Below are positions 9,487 through 16,430 of a stretch of 21,358 nucleotides of DNA, piece by piece. A program made the translations under genes and the position numbers. Origin of the DNA: DASZHJ01 sp035581425 (GTDB lineage Bacteria > Pseudomonadota > Alphaproteobacteria > ATCC43930 > CGMCC-115725); NCBI GenBank assembly GCA_035581425.1, contig DATJVP010000010.1, forward strand, positions 1 through 21,358. Reading direction: 5' to 3'. The notes beneath the pieces were generated by a model. The model saw only the letters and a list, made by a program, of their open reading frames with translations, had not been told where the DNA came from and did not search any database. Within the stretch, counting starts at the first letter, position 1; each line of letters begins with the position of its first letter.

Positions 9487-9505
9487 CTCTCCCCTCGAGG
9501 GAGAG
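9487..9505. repeat. Second copy of the CTCTCCC...GGGAGAG hairpin
   Basis: CTCTCCC (9487-9493) and GGGAGAG (9499-9505) form a perfect 7-bp stem with a CTCGA loop, in the 61-base gap between the deacetylase-like gene and the PH-like membrane protein gene. The stem is the same as at 5130-5150 but the loop differs. It may end or attenuate transcription of the glycan genes before the importer operon. Confidence 0.55.
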
Positions 9506-9537
9506 CTCGGCGTATCCGGCGGATGCGCGGAGCGACA

Positions 9538-10320
9538 TCATGACGACGGCACCAGTTCGGCGAGGTCGAGCACGCGAGCGCCGCGATGCGCGCGCAGGAG
9601 CGCGAGAAGCTGGCGCAGGAATGCGTCGGTGGGGGCGTCCTGGACGAGGTGGTGCGTCAGGAGGCCCGTGGGCTCTGCTGCATCGGCAAGCCCGAGGCGT
9701 CGAGCGCAGAGATGATCGACGGCGAGAGCGAGTGCGACGCTCTCGCCGATGAAGCCGCGGCTCCCGCTCCAGTCCACGAGATCGACGTGCGTGTTGATCG
9801 CCGTGAGCCTCGGCGCAGCGAGCGCAGCGCGGCGGGGCTTGCAGGTCGAGAGCGCGCGGAACCCGAGCGCGGGCAGCATCGCCACGAGGTCCTCGCCGAT
9901 CCGGTTCCAGGGCGGCACGAGCATCGGCAGCACGCGGGCGCCGAACATCGCCTCGAGCCGGTCGCGACCCGCGGCGAGCTCGTCGAGGCGCGTCTCGAGC
10001 GGACGCTCGGGTCCGAGCTCGCTCTTGGCGGCGATGCCGTGGTTGAGATGCCGCCAGCCATGCTGGACGACCCGCATGGCGGGATGTTCCGCGAGCGCCG
10101 CGGCGAGGCTCGGCTCGGCGTTTCCGGGGATGACCGCGAGCGCCAGTGGCGCGCCGTCGGCCAATGTCAGCAGGCGATCGAGCGCTGGGGTTGACGCCAC
10201 GGCATCGTCGTCGCGCCACCAGAATGTCGCTTGCCGTCCGGCCCCGCTCCAGCGGTCGAGCTCGGCCTCGAGATCGCTCCAATCGGATTCACTCGACAAC
10301 GACGGCAGCGGGTGGGTCAT
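9538..10320 (-). CDS. Polysaccharide deacetylase-like protein
   Basis: A 260-residue protein resembling the NodB/CE4 polysaccharide-deacetylase fold. The metal-site elements are visible: an acidic cluster FWWRDDDA (D37-D39), where the catalytic base and metal Asp lie, and a HxxxH-type motif HGWRHLNH (H87, H91). VPPWNRIGED (about 135-144) corresponds to the PPY/PPW motif, and a late histidine pair lies at 223-224 (LLTHH). No signal peptide is seen, so it is probably cytoplasmic and may act on a precursor or lipid-linked sugar. The ATG at 10320 was chosen because the coding pattern begins there. The frame is open much further upstream, but that part is a shadow of the glycosyltransferase gene. 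A strong candidate promoter ends six bases before this ATG, and there is no ribosome-binding site, which suggests a leaderless mRNA. The true substrate is unknown. Confidence 0.83.
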   Translation of the reverse strand: MTHPLPSLSSESDWSDLEAELDRWSGAGRQATFWWRDDDAVASTPALDRLLTLADGAPLALAVIPGNAEPSLAAALAEHPAMRVVQHGWRHLNHGIAAKSELGPERPLETRLDELAAGRDRLEAMFGARVLPMLVPPWNRIGEDLVAMLPALGFRALSTCKPRRAALAAPRLTAINTHVDLVDWSGSRGFIGESVALALAVDHLCARRLGLADAAEPTGLLTHHLVQDAPTDAFLRQLLALLRAHRGARVLDLAELVPSS

Positions 10321-10326
10321 CGGCGC

Positions 10327-10356
10327 AGTATAGCCAGGGCTTTGTGCGAGTCCCAA
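10327..10356 (-). promoter_or_regulatory. Candidate sigma70-type promoter giving a leaderless mRNA
   Basis: On the minus strand, TTGGGA (10356-10351) and TATACT (10332-10327) are separated by 18 bases, matching the consensus at 4/6 and 5/6 positions. The -10 element ends six bases before the ATG of the deacetylase-like gene at 10320. Transcription would therefore begin at or next to the start codon. No Shine-Dalgarno sequence is present in the intervening GCGCCG, which agrees with a leaderless transcript. Confidence 0.5.
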
Positions 10357-10409
10357 GAGGCCGGACGGGACCGCCTTCGGGAGAGTCGTTAACGGGCCGG
10401 TACTTCCCA

Positions 10410-11567
10410 CTAATGGGGGCCCCTCTGCCCTGCAAACCGCGCGATCTCGTGGGCGGTTCGCCGGCCGCCGTCGAGGGCGAGGGCGCCGATCTCGGGCCGC
10501 GGCGCGGCGAGGGCGCGCTCCATCGCCGCCGCCAATATCCTTCCGGCATCGGGTCCCTCGAGTTCCCGCGCATCCACGCATTGCACGAGCCCCCGCTCCG
10601 CCAGGATCCGCGCTCTGAGCGCCTGCTCGGTTTCGCTGCCCTCGGCAAAGGGCACCACGACGGCGCGGGCGCGCGCCTGCAGCAGATCGAGGATCGTGTT
10701 GTAGCCGGCTTGGCTTAAGGACAGATGGCAGCGGCGCAAGAGTCCGGGGAAATCCGACCGGAAGCGCTCCACCGCGATACCCACGCCCGCCATCCGCTGC
10801 AGCGCCGCATAATCGACTTCCGGGAGATTGGGGCCGGCGATGAGGCGCCAGTTCCGGGTCGCGGCAGTGCTCAGGGGGCGCGCTTGGAGCGCCGCGCGCA
10901 GCAGCGGCGCACCCACGGCGCCGCCGCCCGCGGAGACGATCACCTCGCCCTCGCCGGCGTCGCCCAGGGCCTCGCCCGGCGGCTCCGCGACATAGCCGGT
11001 GTAGATCACCTTTGCCGCAATTTCCCCGGTGGCGGGGAAGCTCGCCTCGAGCGGCACGAGGCTCGGATCGCCATGCACGAGCACGCCGTCGATATCGCGC
11101 GAGACGCGCGCAACGATCTCCGCGATGCGCTGGGGATTGCGCTTGGCCACGAGGATGTCGCGGATCGAGACCAGGACGGGAATGCCACGCTGGCGCGCCG
11201 CCGCGATGAGCGCATCGAGCTCGATCCGAAAGGCGCGGCGGCCGAAGGGGTAACTCTCCACCAGCAGCACCTGCGGTGCCACGCGCGCCAGCGTCTCCAG
11301 CACTTGCTCGCGCCGCCGCGCATGGAACGCCTGATCCAGCGGTCGCCCGGCCTCGTCGACGATGCTCTTGAATCCGGTGTCGAGCGCGCGCGCCCAGGGA
11401 AGCTGCACGATCTCCGCCCCGCCCCAATCGACCGCCACGGGCTCGCCGCCGGAAAGGACGGTCACCGCGACCCCTTCGCGCCCCATCGCCCGCGCCAGCA
11501 TCGCGCCTCGCTTCGCATGACCGATCCCCAGCAGATGTTGGACGTGAAAGAGCACGCGCGGGTTCAT
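10410..11567 (-). CDS. COG4671-type glycosyltransferase (GT-B fold), paralogue 1
   Basis: A 385-residue predicted glycosyltransferase of the COG4671 group, distantly related to MurG-like GT-B enzymes. The N-terminal Rossmann half starts MNPRVLFHVQHLLGIGHAKRG, with the GxGHxxR loop at 14-20. The C-terminal half contains VIVSAGGGAVG and LSQAGYNTILDLLQARARAV, the usual nucleotide-sugar-binding region. No signal peptide or transmembrane helix is evident, so it is a cytoplasmic or membrane-surface enzyme. The ATG at 11567 overlaps the stop of the phosphatase gene (ATGA). It shares these motifs with the second COG4671 protein at 15147-16367, so the locus has two diverged paralogues. Donor and acceptor sugars are unknown. 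It is followed by an 89-base gap holding the deacetylase promoter. Confidence 0.85.
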   Translation of the reverse strand: MNPRVLFHVQHLLGIGHAKRGAMLARAMGREGVAVTVLSGGEPVAVDWGGAEIVQLPWARALDTGFKSIVDEAGRPLDQAFHARRREQVLETLARVAPQVLLVESYPFGRRAFRIELDALIAAARQRGIPVLVSIRDILVAKRNPQRIAEIVARVSRDIDGVLVHGDPSLVPLEASFPATGEIAAKVIYTGYVAEPPGEALGDAGEGEVIVSAGGGAVGAPLLRAALQARPLSTAATRNWRLIAGPNLPEVDYAALQRMAGVGIAVERFRSDFPGLLRRCHLSLSQAGYNTILDLLQARARAVVVPFAEGSETEQALRARILAERGLVQCVDARELEGPDAGRILAAAMERALAAPRPEIGALALDGGRRTAHEIARFAGQRGPH

Positions 11568-12148
11568 GGAGCCACCAGGGAGAGATTGAGCCGCTCGATC
11601 CGCGGGCGGCCCGCGGGGCCGAGCTCGAAGAGATGGACCGCGTCCCAGCGCAGCCGCGCCGGCGCCTTTCCACGCATGTCCCAACCGGTCGCCAGCGCAA
11701 GCACCGCGCGGATCACGCCTTTGTGGGTGACAGCCCCAACGGGCACGGGTTTGGCGGCCAGTTCCGCGAGGAGCGGCAGCAGCCGCACTTGCACGGTACG
11801 CGGACTCTCGCCCCCGGGCGGCGAGAGGTCGAGCCCGCGCGCCTCATCGGCTGCAAAGCCCGGCTCGCTCGCGCGCAGCTCCTGGGCCTGCCGTCCTTCC
11901 CAGGCGCCCCAATCCATCTCGATGAGGCGTGGCTCGATCTCGACGGTGAGGCCCAAGAGCGCCGCGGTCTCGCGCGCTCGCGCGAGCGGGCTTACGAGCC
12001 AGCGGCGCGCCGTCATCTCCGGCGGCAGGCGCCAGAGGCCGAGCGCCGCACGTCCTGCTTCATCGAGGCCGAGATCGGCGCGTCCTTGCAGCCGATGCTC
12101 GCGGCTCCAGCGCGTGGGACCGTGACGCAGCAGCGCGAGGGAGGTCAC
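11564..12148 (-). CDS. Histidine phosphatase family protein (phosphoglycerate mutase-like)
   Basis: A 194-residue member of the histidine phosphatase superfamily branch 1. The phosphate-accepting histidine is H9 in LALLRHGPT. R57 lies in SPLARARETA, the acidic residue E77 in IEMDWGAWEG, and the second histidine H142 in VTHKGVIRAVL. The start is GTG at 12148, which overlaps the stop of the upstream GT4 gene (GTGA). The longer open frame has no coding character. The 3' end overlaps the next glycosyltransferase gene by 4 bp. Related enzymes dephosphorylate sugar phosphates, nucleotides (CobC-like) or 2,3-BPG-type compounds. The context between two glycosyltransferases suggests a sugar-phosphate or glycosyl intermediate, but this is inference. 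Confidence 0.9.
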   Translation of the reverse strand: MTSLALLRHGPTRWSREHRLQGRADLGLDEAGRAALGLWRLPPEMTARRWLVSPLARARETAALLGLTVEIEPRLIEMDWGAWEGRQAQELRASEPGFAADEARGLDLSPPGGESPRTVQVRLLPLLAELAAKPVPVGAVTHKGVIRAVLALATGWDMRGKAPARLRWDAVHLFELGPAGRPRIERLNLSLVAP

Positions 12149-13284
12149 GAGCGCACCACCGCGCGGAAGGCGCCATCGAGGCAGCGCGCGGCTGCCGCGA
12201 GATCGTGCTCGGCTGCGACCTTGCGGAGTGCCGCGGCGCCAAAGGCGCGACGGCGCGCGGGGTCCTCGATGAGTTCGCGCGCGGCGATCGCGAAGGCATC
12301 GAGATCGCCTTCGGGCGTGAGAACGCCCGTCACGCCCTCCGCGACGATGTCGCCGACACCGCCCGCCTGCCCCGCGAGCACCGGCAGGCCGGCCGCCTGC
12401 GCCTCCAGGATCGCGAGCCCATAGGCCTCGCCGAGCGCGGGCCAGAGATAGAGATCGGAGGCCGCGAGCAGTTCCGGCACCTGCTCCTCCGCGAGCGCGC
12501 CCAGGAAGCGCACGCGATCGCCGAGCGGCGCCAGCGCCTGCTCGACCTCGGCGCGCGCGGGTCCGTCGCCCGCGATCAGCAGGTGATAGGGGCGATCCGC
12601 CGCACGCGCGAGCGCGCTTCCGAGGAGACGATAGGAGCGAAGCTTCACGTCCGTTCGCATCATCGCGACAGCGACAAGCCAGGGGCGCGCGGGATCGAGC
12701 CCGCACTTTCGCGCAAGCGCGCTCCGAGTTGTCTCGCGCGCGGCGACGGCGCGGAGGAAGGGTGCGCTGTCGAGGAAGGGCCTGAGCGCGAGCCAGCGCT
12801 CCGGGGACGCGAGCGCCGGGAGCACGCCTTCGCGGTCGGCGCTGTTGAGGCCGATGACGCGATCGGCGCGCGCGAGCGCCGCCGCAGTCGCGCGATGGCC
12901 GAGGTCCCAGGCGCCGCCGCGCCGCTTCTGCGCGAGCGATGCCTCGGCGACCGCGTAGGGAATCCCCAGCGCCTCCGCCACCTCCGGCCCGATCCAGTCC
13001 GGCGCCTTGTAGTAGAGGTGGTAGGTGAGCCAGAGATCGGGCCGGCGCTCAGGCTCGCGCCGCGCCCGCGCGACGAAGCGCAGGGCGATCCGGTGTCCGA
13101 GCGCGCGGACCCGTTCCTGCCGCTGCGGGTCGCCTCGGCCGTCCCAACTTCGCAAGCGCGCCGCGAGCATCGTCTCGTGTCCCGCATGCTCGAGCGCCTG
13201 GAGTAGAAGCCGCGCCATCCGCCGATCTCCCGACGGAACCGGATGATCCGGCGGCTTCAGCGGTGCGTAGAAAGCGATGCGCAT
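12145..13284 (-). CDS. GT4-family glycosyltransferase
   Basis: A 379-residue GT-B retaining glycosyltransferase. The N-terminal half begins MRIAFYAPLKPPDHPVPSGD, with the glycine/aspartate acceptor-side loop typical of GT4. The C-terminal half has PYHLLIAGDGPARAE, the ASDLYLWPALGEAYGLAILE segment and the E-x7-E motif at E286/E294 (EAYGLAILEAQAAGLPVLA), the signature of GT4 enzymes that binds the nucleotide-sugar. The start is the ATG at 13284, which has no clear Shine-Dalgarno sequence. Its stop overlaps the GTG start of the phosphatase gene by 4 bp. The toxin gene ends 34 bases upstream. It probably adds a hexose or mannose-like unit in the cytoplasm, but the sugar cannot be deduced. Confidence 0.9.
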   Translation of the reverse strand: MRIAFYAPLKPPDHPVPSGDRRMARLLLQALEHAGHETMLAARLRSWDGRGDPQRQERVRALGHRIALRFVARARREPERRPDLWLTYHLYYKAPDWIGPEVAEALGIPYAVAEASLAQKRRGGAWDLGHRATAAALARADRVIGLNSADREGVLPALASPERWLALRPFLDSAPFLRAVAARETTRSALARKCGLDPARPWLVAVAMMRTDVKLRSYRLLGSALARAADRPYHLLIAGDGPARAEVEQALAPLGDRVRFLGALAEEQVPELLAASDLYLWPALGEAYGLAILEAQAAGLPVLAGQAGGVGDIVAEGVTGVLTPEGDLDAFAIAARELIEDPARRRAFGAAALRKVAAEHDLAAAARCLDGAFRAVVRS

Positions 13285-13318
13285 GATCCCGGAGGTATCC
13301 GCTGCGATAGAGCCGCGG

Positions 13319-13573
13319 TCAATACGTCGCGGAGGTGCGGCGGAGAATGCCGGTGACGCTGACTTGGCGCCGCTCGAAGTCGATCATGAAGAGGATGCGA
13401 TAGCTGCCGAAACGGCGGCGAAAACCGTCGGCGCCCTTGAGCTTTGTCACGTCGCCTGCGAGCGGCTCGGTGCGCATGCTTTCCAGGGCGGCCATGATGC
13501 GCCGCAAATCTGCGGCCGGAATCCCCCTAAGGCCTTTTTTTGCGCGGTCGCCGACGTGGACCCAAAAGTTCAT
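13319..13573 (-). CDS. RelE/ParE-family toxin
   Basis: An 84-residue protein with the RelE/ParE fold pattern. An amphipathic helical start (DRAKKGLRGIPAADLRRIMA) is followed by LKGADGFRRRFGSYRILFMI and a final strand, RRQVSVTGILRR. The phrase GSYRILFMID is typical of the family. Such toxins are mRNA interferases or gyrase poisons, and sequence alone does not separate them. The start ATG at 13573 lies 47 bases inside the antitoxin reading frame, which is a longer overlap than the usual 1-10 bases. It belongs with the RHH antitoxin gene immediately upstream. Both sit on the same strand as the flanking glycosyltransferases. No mutation or truncation is apparent, so the pair is probably intact. 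Confidence 0.85.
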   Translation of the reverse strand: MNFWVHVGDRAKKGLRGIPAADLRRIMAALESMRTEPLAGDVTKLKGADGFRRRFGSYRILFMIDFERRQVSVTGILRRTSATY

Positions 13574-13835
13574 GCCGTACTCGCGCGAGGGTTTGGTGAC
13601 GGCCGGCCTTGAAATCGGCGGCGCCGTCCGTCATGGCCGCCAATTCGTCCGCGGTTGGTTCTTCCTCGGGAAGCGACTTGAGTTTTTCCCGATGCGCCGC
13701 ATCCTTGAGATACCAGCGCAGCGCCTCGCGAACGAATTCCGAGCGGGTTCGATGCTTGCTCTTGCGCGCGCGCTCGACCTGCTTTGCCATCCGCGGCGGC
13801 AAGGAAATCGAGAACGTAGCAGTGGCTCGGGCCAT
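13527..13835 (-). CDS. Ribbon-helix-helix (CopG-like) antitoxin
   Basis: A 102-residue protein with an N-terminal ribbon-helix-helix DNA-binding domain: strand ATATFSISLPPRMAKQVER, helix SEFVREALRWYL (about 33-44). A charged C-terminal region with PEEEPTADELAAMTD follows, likely the toxin-binding part, and the tail is very basic (RRRPRKKRP). ATG at 13835 is preferred. A GTG at 13853 would add six residues and neither start has a clear Shine-Dalgarno sequence. Its 3' end overlaps the toxin gene by 47 bases. It probably represses its own promoter and neutralises the toxin. The upstream glycosyltransferase stop lies 23 bases before this start, so read-through from the glycan genes is possible. 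Confidence 0.82.
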   Translation of the reverse strand: MARATATFSISLPPRMAKQVERARKSKHRTRSEFVREALRWYLKDAAHREKLKSLPEEEPTADELAAMTDGAADFKAGRHQTLARVRHELLGPRRRPRKKRP

Positions 13836-13858
13836 GAGAGTCTGAATGTCCACGCAGA

Positions 13859-15169
13859 TCAGTCGGACACACTATCAACGGAGTCGAGTGCGTCAAGCCG
13901 CGGTCGATCCTCCACCGCATGCGTCTCAATTCCGAAACGTTCCGCCAGCACCGCGATGCCGCGCTCGAGGGTGAATTGTGTGCGCGCGCGGGTTTCGCCG
14001 GCGGTGCCGAGACGGTCGCGGAGGGCGGGGTCGCGCATGAGGCGTGCGAGGGCGGCGGCAAGCGTCAGGGGATCGGCCGACGCCACGGTCGTTCCGGTGA
14101 CGCCGTCCTCGATGAGCTCGGTGATGCCGGGCAGCGCGGTCGCTATCGCGGAAAGGCGCTGGCTCAGCGCTTCCACGAGGACGTTCGGAAGGCCGTCGCG
14201 GTCGCCGTCGGCGGCGATGCGGCTTGCGAGCACGAAGAGGTCGGCGTCGCGATAGGCTTGCAGTACCGCTTCCTGGGCCTGGGCGCCTTGAAAATCCACG
14301 CGCTCGGCGATGCCGAGGCGGCGCGCCTGCTGCTGGAGCGAGGGCAATAACGGGCCGCCGCCGATGTGCCGGAGGCGCCAATGAAGCTCCTTCGGAAGCA
14401 GCGCGAGCGCCGAGAGCAGGTCGTCGTAGCCCTTCTTCGCGACCGCGCGCCCGACCGAGAGGAGGCGGATGGGATCGCCGGGGTCCTCGCCCGTGCGACG
14501 GGCCGGCTCGCGTGCGAAGGGCGGAAAGCGCGCGGCGTCGATGCCGTGATGAACGAGCCTCACGCGGCCCGGCGGCGCGAGCGCGGCAAGCGCCGCCGTC
14601 CCGGCCTCGGTGCAGGCGACCGCCCAGGCGCAGGAGGCGAGCTTCTCCCGAAGCTCCCAGGCAGGCGTCGTCCAGATGTCCTTTGCATGCGCGGAGACGC
14701 TCCAGGGGAGGCCGCGGAGCAGCGCGGTGTAGCGCGCGACCGATGCCGGCGTATGAATGAAATGCGCGTGGAGACGGCCGATGTCCTCCGGGAGTTCGGC
14801 CGCGAGCACCAGCGCTTGCCCGAAACGGCGAATGCGGTTGGGAGTGGGATCGCGGCGGAGATCGCGCAGAAAGGCCGTGCGCGCTGCGCGGTAGCCGGAA
14901 AGGCGCCGGCTCTGCCGCCAACCCCGCAGGACACGGAGCGGCTCGCGCCAGAGATATTCCGGGAGATAGCGCACGGGAGCCGCGATCTCCGCATGCACGG
15001 GATGGCGCTTACGGTCGGTTGGATGCCGGAGCGAGACGATGCGGATGTCGAGACCCAGCCGCTCGAGCGCCCGGATTTCCTGCGCGATGAAGGTCTCGGA
15101 AAGGCGCGGATAGCCTTTGAGAAGGACGGCGACCGCCGGTCGGGGATCAGCGCCCGAGGAGAGCGGCAA
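13859..15169 (-). CDS. GT4-family glycosyltransferase (exopolysaccharide-type)
   Basis: A 436-residue GT-B glycosyltransferase. The N-terminus carries AVAVLLKGYPRLSETFIAQE, the typical start of a GT4 subgroup seen in exopolysaccharide loci. The C-terminal half contains PIRLLSVGRAVAKKGYDDLL, LHWRLRHIGGGPLLPSL and GLPNVLVEALSQRLSAIAT, the last matching the donor-binding loop with the family's D/E-x-acidic pattern. The final residues of that loop are SQRLSAIAT, where most relatives have a GLP or similar turn. The start is uncertain. The only in-frame candidates are TTG at 15169, which overlaps the upstream COG4671 gene by 23 bases, and TTG at 15259, which would add 30 unlikely residues. I prefer 15169, which puts the usual KGYPR segment near the N-terminus. 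Substrate unknown. Confidence 0.87.
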   Translation of the reverse strand: MPLSSGADPRPAVAVLLKGYPRLSETFIAQEIRALERLGLDIRIVSLRHPTDRKRHPVHAEIAAPVRYLPEYLWREPLRVLRGWRQSRRLSGYRAARTAFLRDLRRDPTPNRIRRFGQALVLAAELPEDIGRLHAHFIHTPASVARYTALLRGLPWSVSAHAKDIWTTPAWELREKLASCAWAVACTEAGTAALAALAPPGRVRLVHHGIDAARFPPFAREPARRTGEDPGDPIRLLSVGRAVAKKGYDDLLSALALLPKELHWRLRHIGGGPLLPSLQQQARRLGIAERVDFQGAQAQEAVLQAYRDADLFVLASRIAADGDRDGLPNVLVEALSQRLSAIATALPGITELIEDGVTGTTVASADPLTLAAALARLMRDPALRDRLGTAGETRARTQFTLERGIAVLAERFGIETHAVEDRPRLDALDSVDSVSD

Positions 15170-16367
15170 CGGGGGTCCGGTTCTGCCGGCGCGGCCGCGT
15201 GAGCCATTTGCGCGCGAGGCGGTTGACGCTCTCGAGGCCGTCGAGAAGGCCCGGCACAACGACCTGCGAGGGCGGGCTCTGCTGTGGGAGCTGGCGGAGC
15301 GCCGTCGCCATGACTCGGGGATCGCGGGCCTGATCGTCGATCAGCATCCGCACGAGGCCGAGCTCCTGCGCGCGCGCGGCACGGATGTACTGCTCGAGAC
15401 GCGGCTGTGTGCGCGGCACGATGAGCGCGCGCTTGTCGAAGGAGAGGATCTCGCAAAAGGTGTTGTAGCCGCCCATGGCGACGACGCCGAGCGCGCGCGC
15501 CATCAGGCTCTCGAGCCGAGCGTCGAAGGTGATGACCTGGACCTTGGGGAATAGCGCCGTGCCGCGCGTCATGAACTCCGCCTGCAGCTCCGGCTGCATG
15601 AAGGGGCCCAGCACGACAAGGGCGCGATGCGGCAGCAGCGGATCTTGCTCATAGGCCTGGAGCACCCAATCGACGAGGCCGTCGCCATCGCCGCCGCCGC
15701 CGGGCGTCACCAGCAGGAACGGCTCCTCGCCGAGATCGCCCAAACGCACGCTCGGCGCGGCGGTGCTCCGCTCGAGATAGCCGGTATAGGTCATGCGCCG
15801 TCGCACGCTTTCCGGCACCTCGATCCCCTCGAGCGGATCGCAGATCTGCGGGAGGCCATAGACCCAGATGTCGTCGTAGTATCGGCGCAGCGCCGGCACG
15901 ACCTTCTTGCGCGTCCACTCGTCCCCGAGCTGCGCGGGCTCGTCCATCACGTCGCGCAAGCCCAGCACGAGCGGCGCGCCGCGCTTGCGCAGGAGGTCGA
16001 GCGTCGGGACGACTTCGCCCCTCAGGCCCAGGGGTTCCTTGTCGACGATGAAGAGATCGGGATCGAAGATCTCCGCCGTGTGGCGCATGATCGAGGCGCG
16101 CATCTCCAGCGTCTCCTCGATCTTGATATGCAGATTGAGCGAGGTGTACTCGCCGTTTCTGAGCTTGATCACGCCGGGAACGCGCACGAAATCCACGCGG
16201 GCGCGAAAATCGAAGCTGCCAATAATGGGGGAGCCCGATAGAATAAGAACGGACAGGTCCTTGTCCTCCTCCACGAGCGCATGGGCGATCGCCCGGCAAC
16301 GCCTGAGGTGGCCGAGGCCGAAGGTATCGTGGCTATATATGAGGACGCGCCGATGCCGCTCTGTCAT
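15147..16367 (-). CDS. COG4671-type glycosyltransferase (GT-B fold), paralogue 2
   Basis: A 406-residue predicted glycosyltransferase. The N-terminus MTERHRRVLIYSHDTFGLGHLRRCRA has the GxGHxxR loop, and the domain continues with a long alpha/beta half that includes FIVDKEPLGLRGEV. The C-terminal half has FLLVTPGGGGDGDG and VVAMGGYNTFCEILSFDKRA. These motifs match the paralogue at 10410-11567 (VIVSAGGGAVG, LSQAGYNTILDLL). The ATG at 16367 has a G-rich Shine-Dalgarno sequence (AGGGGGG) seven bases upstream. It is the first gene of the minus-strand glycan run and starts 63 bases from the divergent exporter gene. It probably transfers a nucleotide-activated sugar in the cytoplasm. The specific donor and acceptor are unknown. 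Confidence 0.87.
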   Translation of the reverse strand: MTERHRRVLIYSHDTFGLGHLRRCRAIAHALVEEDKDLSVLILSGSPIIGSFDFRARVDFVRVPGVIKLRNGEYTSLNLHIKIEETLEMRASIMRHTAEIFDPDLFIVDKEPLGLRGEVVPTLDLLRKRGAPLVLGLRDVMDEPAQLGDEWTRKKVVPALRRYYDDIWVYGLPQICDPLEGIEVPESVRRRMTYTGYLERSTAAPSVRLGDLGEEPFLLVTPGGGGDGDGLVDWVLQAYEQDPLLPHRALVVLGPFMQPELQAEFMTRGTALFPKVQVITFDARLESLMARALGVVAMGGYNTFCEILSFDKRALIVPRTQPRLEQYIRAARAQELGLVRMLIDDQARDPRVMATALRQLPQQSPPSQVVVPGLLDGLESVNRLARKWLTRPRRQNRTPVAALLGR

Positions 16368-16430
16368 CTTAGCCCCCCTGGCGCCGGGCCCCTATATGGC
16401 ACAGCCGGAGCCCGCTAGAAACTCGATTTT
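16368..16430. promoter_or_regulatory. Divergent intergenic region between glycan genes and exporter cassette
   Basis: This 63-base gap separates the minus-strand COG4671 gene from the plus-strand ABC exporter and must hold both promoters, or at least both start regions. TATATG lies near its middle and an AT-rich stretch precedes the exporter ATG, but no strong -35/-10 pair could be supported on either strand. No good Shine-Dalgarno sequence precedes the exporter start. The short distance suggests coordinate control. Confidence 0.45.

Noticed and set aside
9538..11700. Apparent 720-residue fusion protein ending in the deacetylase-like domain
   Set aside because: The upstream part is an Arg/Ala/Gly-rich shadow of the COG4671 gene. 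The deacetylase-like coding pattern begins at the ATG at 10320, which has its own promoter.
11564..12706. N-terminal extension of the histidine phosphatase
   Set aside because: The extra sequence has no domain and overlaps the GT4 gene. The RHG motif lies right after the GTG at 12148, which gives a standard GTGA overlap.
14224..15202. Plus-strand frames over the GT4 gene
   Set aside because: Arg- and Gly-rich shadow frames opposite a well-supported glycosyltransferase.
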